From NCBI RefSeq assembly GCF_001612805.1, contig NZ_BDBD01000026.1, forward strand, positions 210,603 through 274,602: DNA of 64,000 nucleotides, given 5' to 3'. Shown one piece after another: positions 25,847 to 33,924 of the stretch (its first letter is position 1; every line of letters begins with the position of its first letter). The notes below the pieces were generated by a model. That model saw only the letters and a list, made by a program, of their open reading frames with translations, did no database searches and had not been told where the DNA came from. The stretch is from Nocardia coubleae NBRC 108252. GTDB lineage: Bacteria > Actinomycetota > Actinomycetes > Mycobacteriales > Mycobacteriaceae. The position numbers were made by a program, and so were the translations under genes.

Positions 25847-26590
25847 TCAGCGAATAATTGCCTTACGGAGCAGCAGCGGAATTTGCGCGGCACGCTCGGC
25901 GGCGAAACTGCCGCGTGCGGGCCGGTGCCAGGACCGGTCGAACAGGCGCTTGGCGGCGGCGACCGCGCGGGGATCGCGGGCCGCGATCCGGTCGGCCAGG
26001 GACTCGGCGGCGGCCACCGGACTGTCGGCGATATCGGTGACCAGACCGATCCTTCTGGCGTGATCGGCGTCGACGCGTTCGGCGGTCATGGTGAGCAGCA
26101 GGGCCTGATCGATGCCGATGAGCTGCGACAACGATGCGGTGCCCGACATGTCGGGAATGAGGCCGTGCGCGGCTTCCATCACCGAGAACTCGGCGTCCGG
26201 AGCGGCGATGCGGAAGTCGGCGGCTAGGGCGAGTTGCAGCCCGCCGCCGAAGCAGCGGCCGTGCACCGCGGCGATCACCGGGACGTCGAGGCGACGCCAT
26301 GCCCAGCAGGCTTCCTGGAAAGTATTGGTGCCCCGCCACGGTCGCGGCAGGAATTCCCGCACAATGGCGATCGGGTCGCGGGTCGCGGCGGCTATATCGA
26401 GTCCGCTACTGAAACTCGGGCCGTTACCTGTCACGATGACCGCGCGAATTTCCTTGTGCCCGGACACCGCATCGGCCGCCGTGACTAGGTCACGCAACAT
26501 TTCCAGCGTCAGTCCATTGTGTTTCGCCGGACGATTCAGCGTGACATAAGCGCGTGCGTTCTCGAACCGCAGATCGATGTGCTCTCCCAT
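25847..26590 (-). CDS. Enoyl-CoA hydratase/isomerase family protein
   Basis: 247 residues. The first oxyanion strand is VIVTGNGPSFSSGLDIA, and the second is VHGRCFGGGLQLALAADFRIAAP (shown in part). The segment EAAHGLIPDMSGTASL occupies the usual position of the catalytic Glu, where canonical hydratases have GxxPGxGG; here Asp-Met-Ser replaces Gly-x-Gly, so activity may be isomerase-type or altered. Alone on its strand. Confidence 0.85.
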   Translation of the reverse strand: MGEHIDLRFENARAYVTLNRPAKHNGLTLEMLRDLVTAADAVSGHKEIRAVIVTGNGPSFSSGLDIAAATRDPIAIVREFLPRPWRGTNTFQEACWAWRRLDVPVIAAVHGRCFGGGLQLALAADFRIAAPDAEFSVMEAAHGLIPDMSGTASLSQLIGIDQALLLTMTAERVDADHARRIGLVTDIADSPVAAAESLADRIAARDPRAVAAAKRLFDRSWHRPARGSFAAERAAQIPLLLRKAIIR

Positions 26591-26704
26591 GACCCGATCT
26601 TACTCGTGAGTCAGTTCGAGGGTGTGGCCCATCCGCCGCCGTTCGGGCATGATCCAACTCGGCCACGCATCGGCCGATGCGTGTCGACCGGGAGGACACA
26701 CAGA

Positions 26705-27016
26705 GTGCGGATCTGTCTGATCGCCGCAGCGCTCATCGCGCTGCCGGCACTGTCGGCCTGCGGCAGCGACGAGCCTGCGGTAACCCAGGCGGAACTGTCG
26801 AAATCCCTGCAGGACAAGGGTTTGAAGGACGTGTCGCTCGCCGACTGCGCCGCCCAGGTCTTCCTCGACTCGGGCATGTCCCAAGACGGCCTGCGCGTGA
26901 TGGTCGCCAACGGCCAGGCCGGCGACCAGGCCAAGGAGCTCAACGAGGAAGACGCGGCCAAAGTGGGTGCGGCTCAGGCGAAGATCGCCGCCGAGTGCGT
27001 GAAGCTGGGCGGCTGA
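26705..27016 (+). CDS. Small lipoprotein of unknown function
   Basis: 103 residues from a GTG after GGGAGG. A short signal peptide ends in the lipobox LSAC (Cys19). The mature part is about 85 residues, helical, with two further cysteines (DCAAQ, AECVK) that may form a disulfide. The name is not recognised, but this type of small lipoprotein is common in Nocardia-like genomes. Confidence 0.7.
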   Translation: MRICLIAAALIALPALSACGSDEPAVTQAELSKSLQDKGLKDVSLADCAAQVFLDSGMSQDGLRVMVANGQAGDQAKELNEEDAAKVGAAQAKIAAECVKLGG

Positions 27017-27072
27017 CGCCGGGACGGTCCTGCGTTCGGAGCGTTGTCGGTGGTAGCTGATTCGATGTGCTC

Positions 27073-27858
27073 ATGAGCGAGCCCGATCTGTACACCTTGA
27101 TCCGCGAACACATCCCGGAGCGATACCAGGATGATTATCGGCTCGCCGTGCGCTACGCGATCCGTCTCCAGCATGCGAAGGACGGCGACGAGATCGTCGG
27201 ATGGCTCGGTGGCGCACCGGTGTTGCCGGAGGGCTTCGACTGGCCGAGAACCGAGGGGCACTACTACGAGCACGTCGCCACCATCGATCTGGGCAAGCTA
27301 CCCGCGATAGATCTGAATTTGCCTGATGCCGGTACCATTTCGCTGTTTCATGACGGCGGTGGGATCGTCTGCTGGTTCCCCGCCGGGGTGGCGACCACCG
27401 AAGCAGATGTCCCGTCTCGACTGGTCGACCAGCGCAGGGCGTACCCGCGCATACCGTTGACCTGCCGGATCATCCCCACGCTGCCCACTTGCTATGAGAT
27501 GCCGCTGCCTGCCCTCGACGATTGGGAAGACGAGTTCGACGAGTTGCTGTTCGAGGCGGCGGAGAAATTCGACGCGGCACGGTCGGCCGTTACTGAGCCC
27601 TGGCATCAGATCGGCGGCTGGTCGTACCAGATTCAGGGTGAGAACGACCGCGGAGTTCTGCCCGGTAGCGCGGCGGAACAGCGCTTCTACTCGCACCGGG
27701 ATCTGCCGGAGGGGCAGCTGTTGCTTGCCCAGATCGACCACGACGGTGGCAATGGCATCGGGTTCGGTGACATGGGGATGTTTTACTGCTTCATCGCACC
27801 GGCGGACCTGGCGGCAGGGAATCTCGGCGCGGCAGTGGCGTATTCGGAAAGCCACTGA
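27073..27858 (+). CDS. DUF1963 (YwqG-like) protein
   Basis: 261 residues; GTG at 27067 is an alternative start. The DUF1963 hallmarks are present: GWLGGAPVLPEGFDWP near residue 45, HVATIDLGKLP and a C-terminal LLAQIDHDGGNGIGFGDMGMFYCF. The domain is cytoplasmic and its function is not established; several members sit in toxin-immunity or stress settings. Confidence 0.8.
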   Translation: MSEPDLYTLIREHIPERYQDDYRLAVRYAIRLQHAKDGDEIVGWLGGAPVLPEGFDWPRTEGHYYEHVATIDLGKLPAIDLNLPDAGTISLFHDGGGIVCWFPAGVATTEADVPSRLVDQRRAYPRIPLTCRIIPTLPTCYEMPLPALDDWEDEFDELLFEAAEKFDAARSAVTEPWHQIGGWSYQIQGENDRGVLPGSAAEQRFYSHRDLPEGQLLLAQIDHDGGNGIGFGDMGMFYCFIAPADLAAGNLGAAVAYSESH

Positions 27859-27904
27859 CGCGGAATGGTCGGGGACAGAGGGGATATGGCTTCGATCACA
27901 GGGG

Positions 27905-27926
27905 TTGACCTGAATTTAAGTTGAGG
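27905..27926 (+). promoter_or_regulatory. SoxR/MerR-like operator with overlapping -35
   Basis: CCTGAATTTAAGTTGAGG at 27909-27926 is a near-palindrome resembling the SoxR box CCTCAAGTTAACTTGAGG. It begins inside a TTGACC -35 hexamer, as in SoxR-controlled promoters. The gene it precedes is an NADPH-dependent FMN reductase, a known class of actinobacterial SoxR target. The -10 (around GAGGCT) is weak. Confidence 0.5.
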
Positions 27927-27980
27927 TTGGAGGCTGTGGGCAGCGCCAATGCTGGTGCGATCGTCCAGAGGAGGGCCTCA

Positions 27981-28598
27981 ATGAGCAAATGGCATGTCGA
28001 TTCCGAAGGGTCGCGAGGCGGTGTGGGTGCGGCTCCGCTGCGCGTCGCGGTGGTTGTCGGCAGCACCCGGGAGGGTCGGTTCGGTACGACCGTAGCGGAC
28101 TGGTTCGTCGGTGAGCTCCGGCGCCACGGCACCCTCGAAGTGGAGATCGTCGATACCCGACAGGTCGCGCTGTCGCACGCCTTCGGTGCGGTCATCGATC
28201 ACCCGTCGCGGGCAGAGGCCACCGAAAAGCTCTCCCGTGCCGACGCTTTCGTGGTGGTGACGCCCGAGTACAACCACAGCTACCCGGGTGCGCTGAAGAA
28301 TCTGATCGACGAGCATCACGTCGAATGGCAGGCCAAGCCGGTGGGTTTCGTCTCCTACGGTGGGATCTCCGGTGGTCTGCGCGCGGTGGAACATCTGCGG
28401 CCGGTCTTCGCCGAACTGCATGCGGTCACCATCCGTGACACGGTCAGCTTCGCGAATCCGTGGCGCCGATTCGATGACGCGGGTGAGCTGGCCGATCCGT
28501 CCGACGCGGTCACCGCCACCAAGACCATGCTGAAGCAATTGACTTGGTGGGGTGAGGCATTGCGTTCCGCCCGTGCCGTGAACCCGTACGGGGCGTGA
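27981..28598 (+). CDS. NADPH-dependent FMN reductase
   Basis: 205 residues. The flavin phosphate loop is VVVGSTREGRFG, and VTPEYNHSYPGALKNLID is the hallmark active-site stretch of the family. It reduces FMN or quinones with NAD(P)H in the cytoplasm. ATG at 27981 follows GAGGAGGG. It is overlapped at the end by an MFS efflux gene (GTGA), forming a two-gene unit behind a SoxR-like box, which suggests a redox-cycling compound response. Confidence 0.9.
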   Translation: MSKWHVDSEGSRGGVGAAPLRVAVVVGSTREGRFGTTVADWFVGELRRHGTLEVEIVDTRQVALSHAFGAVIDHPSRAEATEKLSRADAFVVVTPEYNHSYPGALKNLIDEHHVEWQAKPVGFVSYGGISGGLRAVEHLRPVFAELHAVTIRDTVSFANPWRRFDDAGELADPSDAVTATKTMLKQLTWWGEALRSARAVNPYGA

Positions 28599-30049
28599 GG
28601 GTCGTGACTACTACCGCGAAGGCTGCCGCGTCGCCCGTCGCCGCCCGCAACCCCATGACGATCGCCCTGGTGCTGGTGCTCGGCACGATCATGGCCACGC
28701 TGGACCAGACCATCGTCAATGTCTCGATCAACACGTTGTCCGCGGAATTCGACGCGGGTCTGAACACCATCCAGTGGGTGGCGACCGGTTACTCGCTCGC
28801 GCTCGGCGCCGTGGTTCCTGCCTCGGCGTGGCTGGTCGGCCGGTTCGGCGCCAAACGGCTGTACCTGACCGCGGTCGCCGCGTTCGCGATCGGTTCCGTG
28901 CTGGCCGGGCTGGCCTGGAACATGGAGTCGCTCATCGCTTTCCGGGTCGTGCAGGGCGCCAGTGGTGGGCTGCTCATGCCGGTCGCGATGACGATCCTGC
29001 TGCGCGCGGCCGGGCCGGACGGGCTCGGGCGGTTGATGAGTACCCTTGGCCTGGCCATTCTGGTCGGCCCCTTGCTCGGGCCCGTGATCGGCGGATACCT
29101 GATCGACGAGGTGTCGTGGAGGTGGATGTTCTTCATCAACCTGCCGATGGGTGTGCTGGTGCTGGTGCTGGCCGCACGGATCGTGCCCGACGATCTGCCG
29201 GAACCGCGGCACGCACTAGACGTACCCGGACTCCTGTTGATGTCGCCAGGTCTGGCCCTGCTGATATACGGGGTGACCGCGGCCGGTGAGCAGGCCGGCT
29301 TCGCCACGCCCGCCGTGCTTGTCCCGCTGGTGGCCGGGGCCGTGCTCATCGCCGCCTTCGTGCGCCGGTCCCTGACCATCGAGGATCCGCTGCTGAACCT
29401 GCGGGTCCTCGGCAACCGGATCAGCGGCCCCGCCGCGCTGCTGCTTGCCCTGTTCGCCGGCGGCTACTTCGGGTCGATGCTGTTGCTGCCCTTGTATTTC
29501 CAAGTCGTCCGTGGCGAATCCGCACTGGTGGCAGGCGCGCTGGGCATCCCGTTCGCGCTGGCCTCCGGCCTCACCATGCAGGTGGCGGGCCGATTGATCG
29601 ATCGGATTCCACCCGGCCGCTACCTGCCGCTATCGATCACGGTGGCACTCACCGGTTTCGTACTGTTCATCGTCCAGCTGGACGCGGACGCGTCGTACTG
29701 GGCACTCGCCGCGAGCATGCTGCTGATGGGCGCCGGTGGCGGCGGCACCATGATGCCGGTCATGACCACCGCCACCCGGTCCCTGAACCGCGCGGATCAG
29801 CCGGCGGGCTCGACGGTGCTGAACATGATCAGCACCACCGCCCTGGCGGTCGGCACCGCGGTCTCCTCGGTCACCCTCGGCGCACTGCTCCCGGTAACCG
29901 GCGGGCTGCAAGCCCTACACGACATGGCTCCGACCCAGCGCGCCGAACTCGCTCCCGCCCTGGCCGAAGCGTTCCAGCACACCTATTTGATCGCTCCGAT
30001 CATGATCGCCCTCGCGTTGATCCCGGCCTTGCTGCTACCACGCCGGTGA
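28595..30049 (+). CDS. MFS efflux transporter (DHA2, EmrB/QacA type)
   Basis: 484 residues with about 14 helices. LGTIMATLDQTIVNVSINTL in the first helix is the DHA2 signature, and ATGYSLALGAVVPASAWL follows. It probably exports drugs or redox-active dyes with protons. The GTG overlaps the FMN reductase stop by 4 bases; a GTG at 28604 is also possible. Co-expression with the reductase is the main clue to its role. Confidence 0.9.
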   Translation: MRVVTTTAKAAASPVAARNPMTIALVLVLGTIMATLDQTIVNVSINTLSAEFDAGLNTIQWVATGYSLALGAVVPASAWLVGRFGAKRLYLTAVAAFAIGSVLAGLAWNMESLIAFRVVQGASGGLLMPVAMTILLRAAGPDGLGRLMSTLGLAILVGPLLGPVIGGYLIDEVSWRWMFFINLPMGVLVLVLAARIVPDDLPEPRHALDVPGLLLMSPGLALLIYGVTAAGEQAGFATPAVLVPLVAGAVLIAAFVRRSLTIEDPLLNLRVLGNRISGPAALLLALFAGGYFGSMLLLPLYFQVVRGESALVAGALGIPFALASGLTMQVAGRLIDRIPPGRYLPLSITVALTGFVLFIVQLDADASYWALAASMLLMGAGGGGTMMPVMTTATRSLNRADQPAGSTVLNMISTTALAVGTAVSSVTLGALLPVTGGLQALHDMAPTQRAELAPALAEAFQHTYLIAPIMIALALIPALLLPRR

Positions 30050-30139
30050 TCATCGCCGGTGTCGAGCATCCCGCCGCGGCCTGCGCGATTCCCGCAGGTC
30101 GCGGCAGCAGCGGACGGACCTACTCACCTGAGTGCTCGA

Positions 30140-30640
30140 TCATGAGAATCCCTGCACTTCCAGGTACCAGATTGTTTGTTCGCCGCCAATCCCCTTGGTC
30201 ACAGCCGACTTCGGACTCACGAGGGAGTCCGGAGTGGCGTAGGTCAGCCTCTTGACAATCGGGCCCCGTTCCCTGTCGTCGTAGGCAAGGACCACTTTGC
30301 CGGCATGTACGAACACCTGCGTCGTAGATTCGGAGTGGGTGTGCAACCCGGTCCATTTCGCTCCGTCGGTCCCCAACGCCCGATTGAGTTCGTCGCTGGT
30401 GTTGGGGGAGCTGAAGCTGTACATGCGGTCCCACGGACCGATCTGAGCGCCGGATGACGCGACGATATCGCCCAATCGTGCGCTTCGCTTTTCTTCCAAG
30501 AGCCGAGCGAAAGCTGCTGTCAATGCGGGACTTCCGTCCTGGACGGCGATTTGTTCACCGCCCGAGGAACTACATCCGGCGACCGGGGTGATGGCTACCA
30601 ACGCCAGCAACAGGCAACTCATCCGTTTACGAGCACGCAC
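30140..30640 (-). CDS. Lipoprotein of unknown function
   Basis: 166 residues from GTG at 30640, preceded by AAGGAG. The signal peptide ends in a VAGC lipobox near residue 23. The mature part contains an LDHTHSESTTQ-like acidic/His stretch (GLHTHSESTTQVFVHAGKV) and no recognised family. Located convergent with the MFS gene. Function unknown. Confidence 0.65.
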   Translation of the reverse strand: MRARKRMSCLLLALVAITPVAGCSSSGGEQIAVQDGSPALTAAFARLLEEKRSARLGDIVASSGAQIGPWDRMYSFSSPNTSDELNRALGTDGAKWTGLHTHSESTTQVFVHAGKVVLAYDDRERGPIVKRLTYATPDSLVSPKSAVTKGIGGEQTIWYLEVQGFS

Positions 30641-30765
30641 CGATACTCCTTCGAGGTTTCGACCCCAGCCGAGCCCGAGCCGTTCGGGAGACGGCTCGTC
30701 GGCTGCGGAGACGTGGTGGTCGAGTCGGGCGGAGGGCATCCGCCTGGAGAACCAATTTGACTACC

Positions 30766-31224
30766 ATGCCAGTCATGTCGTCATCGAGCCTCTGGGCGCG
30801 CGTCTTCTCCGGGCTCGGGGCCTCTGTCGCCGCTGTTCTGGTTTTGGTCTACTCGTTCCTGCTGCTGGTCGAAGGTATGCCTGACGAGGAGGTTTCGGCG
30901 GGTAGTCACGCTCTGCTCGTCACCAAGCTGGTCGTCGCGGGTCTCGCGGGGGTGGCGTTGCTCGTTGGTGCGGTGAGTGGGTGGAGGTGGGCGGTTCTCG
31001 GCGGTTGCTTGTTGTTCGCCGCCGATTTCGCGCTCTGGCTTGTGTGGTATTCGGGAGTTTTCAGGCTGCCGAGCTACGAGCACCCCGAGCCCGGCCCGGT
31101 CGCGCAACCACCGGTGTTCTGGCTCGTGCTGGTCACCGTCTGGGGTGTGTTCCCTGGTCTGCTCGCGGCGCTCGCGTGGCGAGGACCGCACAAAAAAGCC
31201 TCCCCGGATCTAGGTCTGACCTAG
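30766..31224 (+). CDS. Small integral membrane protein
   Basis: 152 residues from ATG 30766 (30775 is also possible), with four hydrophobic helices (about residues 10-30, 50-70, 78-95 and 115-138). No family recognised. Its 3' end contains the terminator of the opposite tRNA gene, which overlaps the stop codon region. Confidence 0.6.
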   Translation: MPVMSSSSLWARVFSGLGASVAAVLVLVYSFLLLVEGMPDEEVSAGSHALLVTKLVVAGLAGVALLVGAVSGWRWAVLGGCLLFAADFALWLVWYSGVFRLPSYEHPEPGPVAQPPVFWLVLVTVWGVFPGLLAALAWRGPHKKASPDLGLT

Positions 31225-31237
31225 CTCGCGGGGAGGC
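31191..31237 (-). terminator. Terminator of tRNA-Gly
   Basis: On the minus strand, GCCTCCCCG / CGGGGAGGC arms enclose an inner CTAGGT / ACCTAG stem and are followed by TTTTTTG. It lies 6 bases past the tRNA 3' end, inside the last codons of the plus-strand membrane protein. Confidence 0.85.
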
Positions 31238-31242
31238 AGAAG

Positions 31243-31313
31243 AGCCGATGACGGGAATCGAACCCGCGCTACCTGCTTGGGAAGCAGGAGTTCTACCATT
31301 GAACTACATCGGC
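31243..31313 (-). tRNA. tRNA-Gly (CCC anticodon)
   Basis: Reverse complement reads GCCGATGTAGTTCAATGGTAGA onward with a full cloverleaf: acceptor GCCGATG / CATCGGC, anticodon stem CCTGC / GCAGG around the loop TTCCCAA (anticodon CCC), and T arm GCGGG-TTCGAAT-CCCGT. The CCA end is not encoded. It sits next to dcd, an arrangement I recall from Mycobacterium. Confidence 0.95.
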
Positions 31314-31412
31314 AGTTGTGCGATCGCGACTCTATCAGAACTGGCGTGCGGGGATGCAAGTCTTCGGGGGCTCGGTCGGGTGGCGGGGGCGTCACCTGCT
31401 TAAACTGGGCCG

Positions 31413-32012
31413 GTGCTGCTCTCCGATCGTGACATTCGCGCCGAGATCGCCGCTGGGCGGCTCGGGGTCGAGCCGATGCTCGAGTCGATGGTTCAGCCGT
31501 CGAGTATCGATGTTCGGCTCGACGGGCTGTTCCGGGTGTTCGACAACAGCCGGTACACCCATATCGATCCGGCCCAGCAGCAGGACGAGCTGACCAGCCT
31601 GGTCGAGCCGAAGCCGGGGGAGCCGTTCGTGCTGCATCCGGGGGAGTTCGTGCTGGGGTCGACGCTGGAGATGTGCACCTTGCCCGACGACCTGGCGGGG
31701 CGGTTGGAGGGCAAGTCGAGTCTGGGCAGGCTCGGATTGCTCACGCATTCGACGGCGGGGTTCATCGACCCCGGGTTCAGTGGGCACATCACGCTCGAGC
31801 TGTCGAATGTGGCGAACCTGCCGATCACGCTGTGGCCGGGGATGAAGATCGGGCAGTTGTGCCTGATCCGGTTGACGAGCCCGGCCGAGCATCCGTACGG
31901 GAGTGCGGCGGCCGGGTCGAAGTATCAGGGCCAGCGGGGGCCGACGCCGTCGCGGTCGTACCTGAATTTTCCCCTGTCGCCCGATTCGCTCAACGCGGTC
32001 GAGACGCGCTGA
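31413..32012 (+). CDS. dcd: dCTP deaminase
   Basis: 199 residues, about 10 longer than usual. Features are LLSDRDIRAEI, QPSSIDVRLD, the EGKSSLGRLGLLTHSTAG active site and the C-terminal GSKYQGQRGPTPS. Mycobacterial relatives are bifunctional dCTP deaminase-dUTPases that form dUMP directly, so the same is likely here. The extra C-terminal residues (LSPDSLNAVETR) overlap 88 bases of the convergent gene. GTG start. Confidence 0.95.
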   Translation: MLLSDRDIRAEIAAGRLGVEPMLESMVQPSSIDVRLDGLFRVFDNSRYTHIDPAQQQDELTSLVEPKPGEPFVLHPGEFVLGSTLEMCTLPDDLAGRLEGKSSLGRLGLLTHSTAGFIDPGFSGHITLELSNVANLPITLWPGMKIGQLCLIRLTSPAEHPYGSAAAGSKYQGQRGPTPSRSYLNFPLSPDSLNAVETR

Positions 32013-32458
32013 GGACCGACTTCCAGCGCGATCCGCAGCACGTTCGTGAGCGGCGGGAACACGTCGCCGGGGCACGGCGGGCGCACCCAGTGGCAGCCCT
32101 CGCGGCTCCAGCGGCCGAGGCTGGTCGGGAGCATCACGGCGCTGCCGATGCCGGGGACGTCGATATCGAGGCCCGACAGTTCGGCGGCGAGATCGTCGGT
32201 GGGTCTGGCATCGGGTGTGGCGAGCACGCTCCAGCGGATCTGACGGGCGAGCACGGGACCTTCCGTCCGTTGCTCGTGTAACCGCGCGAACACCTTCTCG
32301 GCGCGTGCGGTCGGCAGATGGACCACACACAGCCGATCGGTGATCGGCAACATCACGAAGCCACCACGCTCGCGCACGGGCAGCCCGAATTCGCGCTGGT
32401 AGCAACGCACCCAGTCATCGACAGTCCTGGCTTCCACCCCTTCAGGATCACCCCGCAC
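31925..32458 (-). CDS. Small primase-polymerase-like hypothetical protein
   Basis: 177 residues from a GTG (32437 is an alternative). Segments such as VMLPITDRLCVVHLP, SAVMLPTSLGRWSREG and HWVRPPCPGDVFPPL resemble the small bifunctional primase/polymerase-like proteins common in actinomycetes, but catalytic residues are not clear. The end overlaps dcd by 88 bases on the other strand, which is unusual; a shorter gene is possible. Confidence 0.5.
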   Translation of the reverse strand: MRGDPEGVEARTVDDWVRCYQREFGLPVRERGGFVMLPITDRLCVVHLPTARAEKVFARLHEQRTEGPVLARQIRWSVLATPDARPTDDLAAELSGLDIDVPGIGSAVMLPTSLGRWSREGCHWVRPPCPGDVFPPLTNVLRIALEVGPQRVSTALSESGDRGKFRYDRDGVGPRWP

Positions 32459-32586
32459 GACGGTCGGTGACCACTGCCCCGCACCGCCCTTTCGCTGCCT
32501 CAGACAACCGATTCGGCGAACATGTGGTGTGTCTCACTGTCGCGCTCGTACTCTGGAAGATGTTGTCCATCGGATGAGGTGACGTC

Positions 32587-33900
32587 GTGGTCGGGGAGTG
32601 GACGGGTAGAGAGGCCAGAGCTCTTCGCGATGCCAAACGAATGAGCATCCGGGAGTTCGCGGCTCATCTGGGCGTGCACGAACGGCTGGTGTCGAAATGG
32701 GAAGCCGGTGGGTCGCGGGTGAAGCCGCGGCCGGTGAACCAGGCGGCACTCGATACGTCGCTGGCCCGCTCCGACGAGGTGGTCCGCGCCAGATTCACGG
32801 CGCTGCTCGCCCCGGCGGGCGAGACCGACCTGCTCGCCTTCGTCGACGCGGGGGTAAGCAAAAGCGCTGTGCCCGAGTTGATGTCGGAGAGGGAGTTGAT
32901 CATGGCGGCTGCGCACGAGGCCAGCGAACACGCGGCCGCCGCGGAGAGCACCAATGTCGGACCGACAACGTTGGCCCAGCTCGATGCCGACGTGCGACGG
33001 ATCGCCACCGAATACGTCTATGCCGCACCGGCTCCCATGATGGTGGAGATGCTGCGGGTGCGGCGGCGGGTGTACCGGCTGCTCGACGGACAGCAGAAAC
33101 CGGTCGACACCTCGCACCTGTATTTACTGGCGGGCACCCTGTCCGGGTTGCTCGCCAACGCGAGCACCGACCTCGGCTATCTCGATGCCGCGGGCGAACA
33201 GATCAGGGCCGCTTGGGCTTACGCCGAACTCAGCGGGCACAACGGGTTGCGGGCATGGACGCGCGGCATGCACGCGTTGATCGAGAACTGGTCGGATCGC
33301 CCGCGCAATGCCGTCCAATTAGCCCGTGGCGGGCAGGAATTCGCCCCGGGCGGGTTGGCACGCGTGCGGTTGCTCAATATCGAGGCGCGGGTGTGGGCGC
33401 GGCTGGGGAACGACTCCGAGACCGACCGATGCCTACGCACGGCCGAGTCGGTCGATCCGGACCGGCGCGAGGAACTGCACGACGAGATCGGCGGGGTGTT
33501 CGGCTTCCCGACGGCCAAGGCCGCTTACTACGCGGGCGCCACCTGCATCCAGCTCGGCCGTGCCGAACAGGCGCTCGCGGCCACCGAACGCGCGATCGCG
33601 CTGTACTCGAGCGGACCACCGCTGCAGCGTTCCTACGGTGCCGAGTCGCTGGCGCGCGTCGACAACGCGGCCGCGCACCTCATCAACGGAAGTATCGACG
33701 GCGCGGCCGACGCGCTGCGTCCGGTGCTCGGCCTGCCGGAGGACCGGCGCATCGCTCAGCTGGGCGAACGGCTGGTCGGTCTGCGCCGCCGGATCGCCGC
33801 CCCGAACTACCGCAATGCGGTCGAAGCGCGTGGGCTCGACGAGCGTATCGAGGAGTTCTGCCTGGAAACGGCGGCTCAGGCGGGCAAACCCCGGCTGTGA
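32587..33900 (+). CDS. XRE regulator with TPR-like helical sensor domain
   Basis: 437 residues. The HTH is at residues 8-50 (LRDAKRMSIREFAAHLGVHE). The rest is helical, with TPR-like segments (LNIEARVWARLGND, YAGATCIQLGRAEQALAATERA). The family is typical of Streptomyces and Nocardia pleiotropic regulators that may bind signalling peptides or small molecules. GTG start. It immediately precedes the aminotransferase gene (24-base gap), so partial co-transcription is possible. Confidence 0.85.
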   Translation: MVGEWTGREARALRDAKRMSIREFAAHLGVHERLVSKWEAGGSRVKPRPVNQAALDTSLARSDEVVRARFTALLAPAGETDLLAFVDAGVSKSAVPELMSERELIMAAAHEASEHAAAAESTNVGPTTLAQLDADVRRIATEYVYAAPAPMMVEMLRVRRRVYRLLDGQQKPVDTSHLYLLAGTLSGLLANASTDLGYLDAAGEQIRAAWAYAELSGHNGLRAWTRGMHALIENWSDRPRNAVQLARGGQEFAPGGLARVRLLNIEARVWARLGNDSETDRCLRTAESVDPDRREELHDEIGGVFGFPTAKAAYYAGATCIQLGRAEQALAATERAIALYSSGPPLQRSYGAESLARVDNAAAHLINGSIDGAADALRPVLGLPEDRRIAQLGERLVGLRRRIAAPNYRNAVEARGLDERIEEFCLETAAQAGKPRL

Positions 33901-33924
33901 ATGTTGTCGGCAACCATCCCTAAC

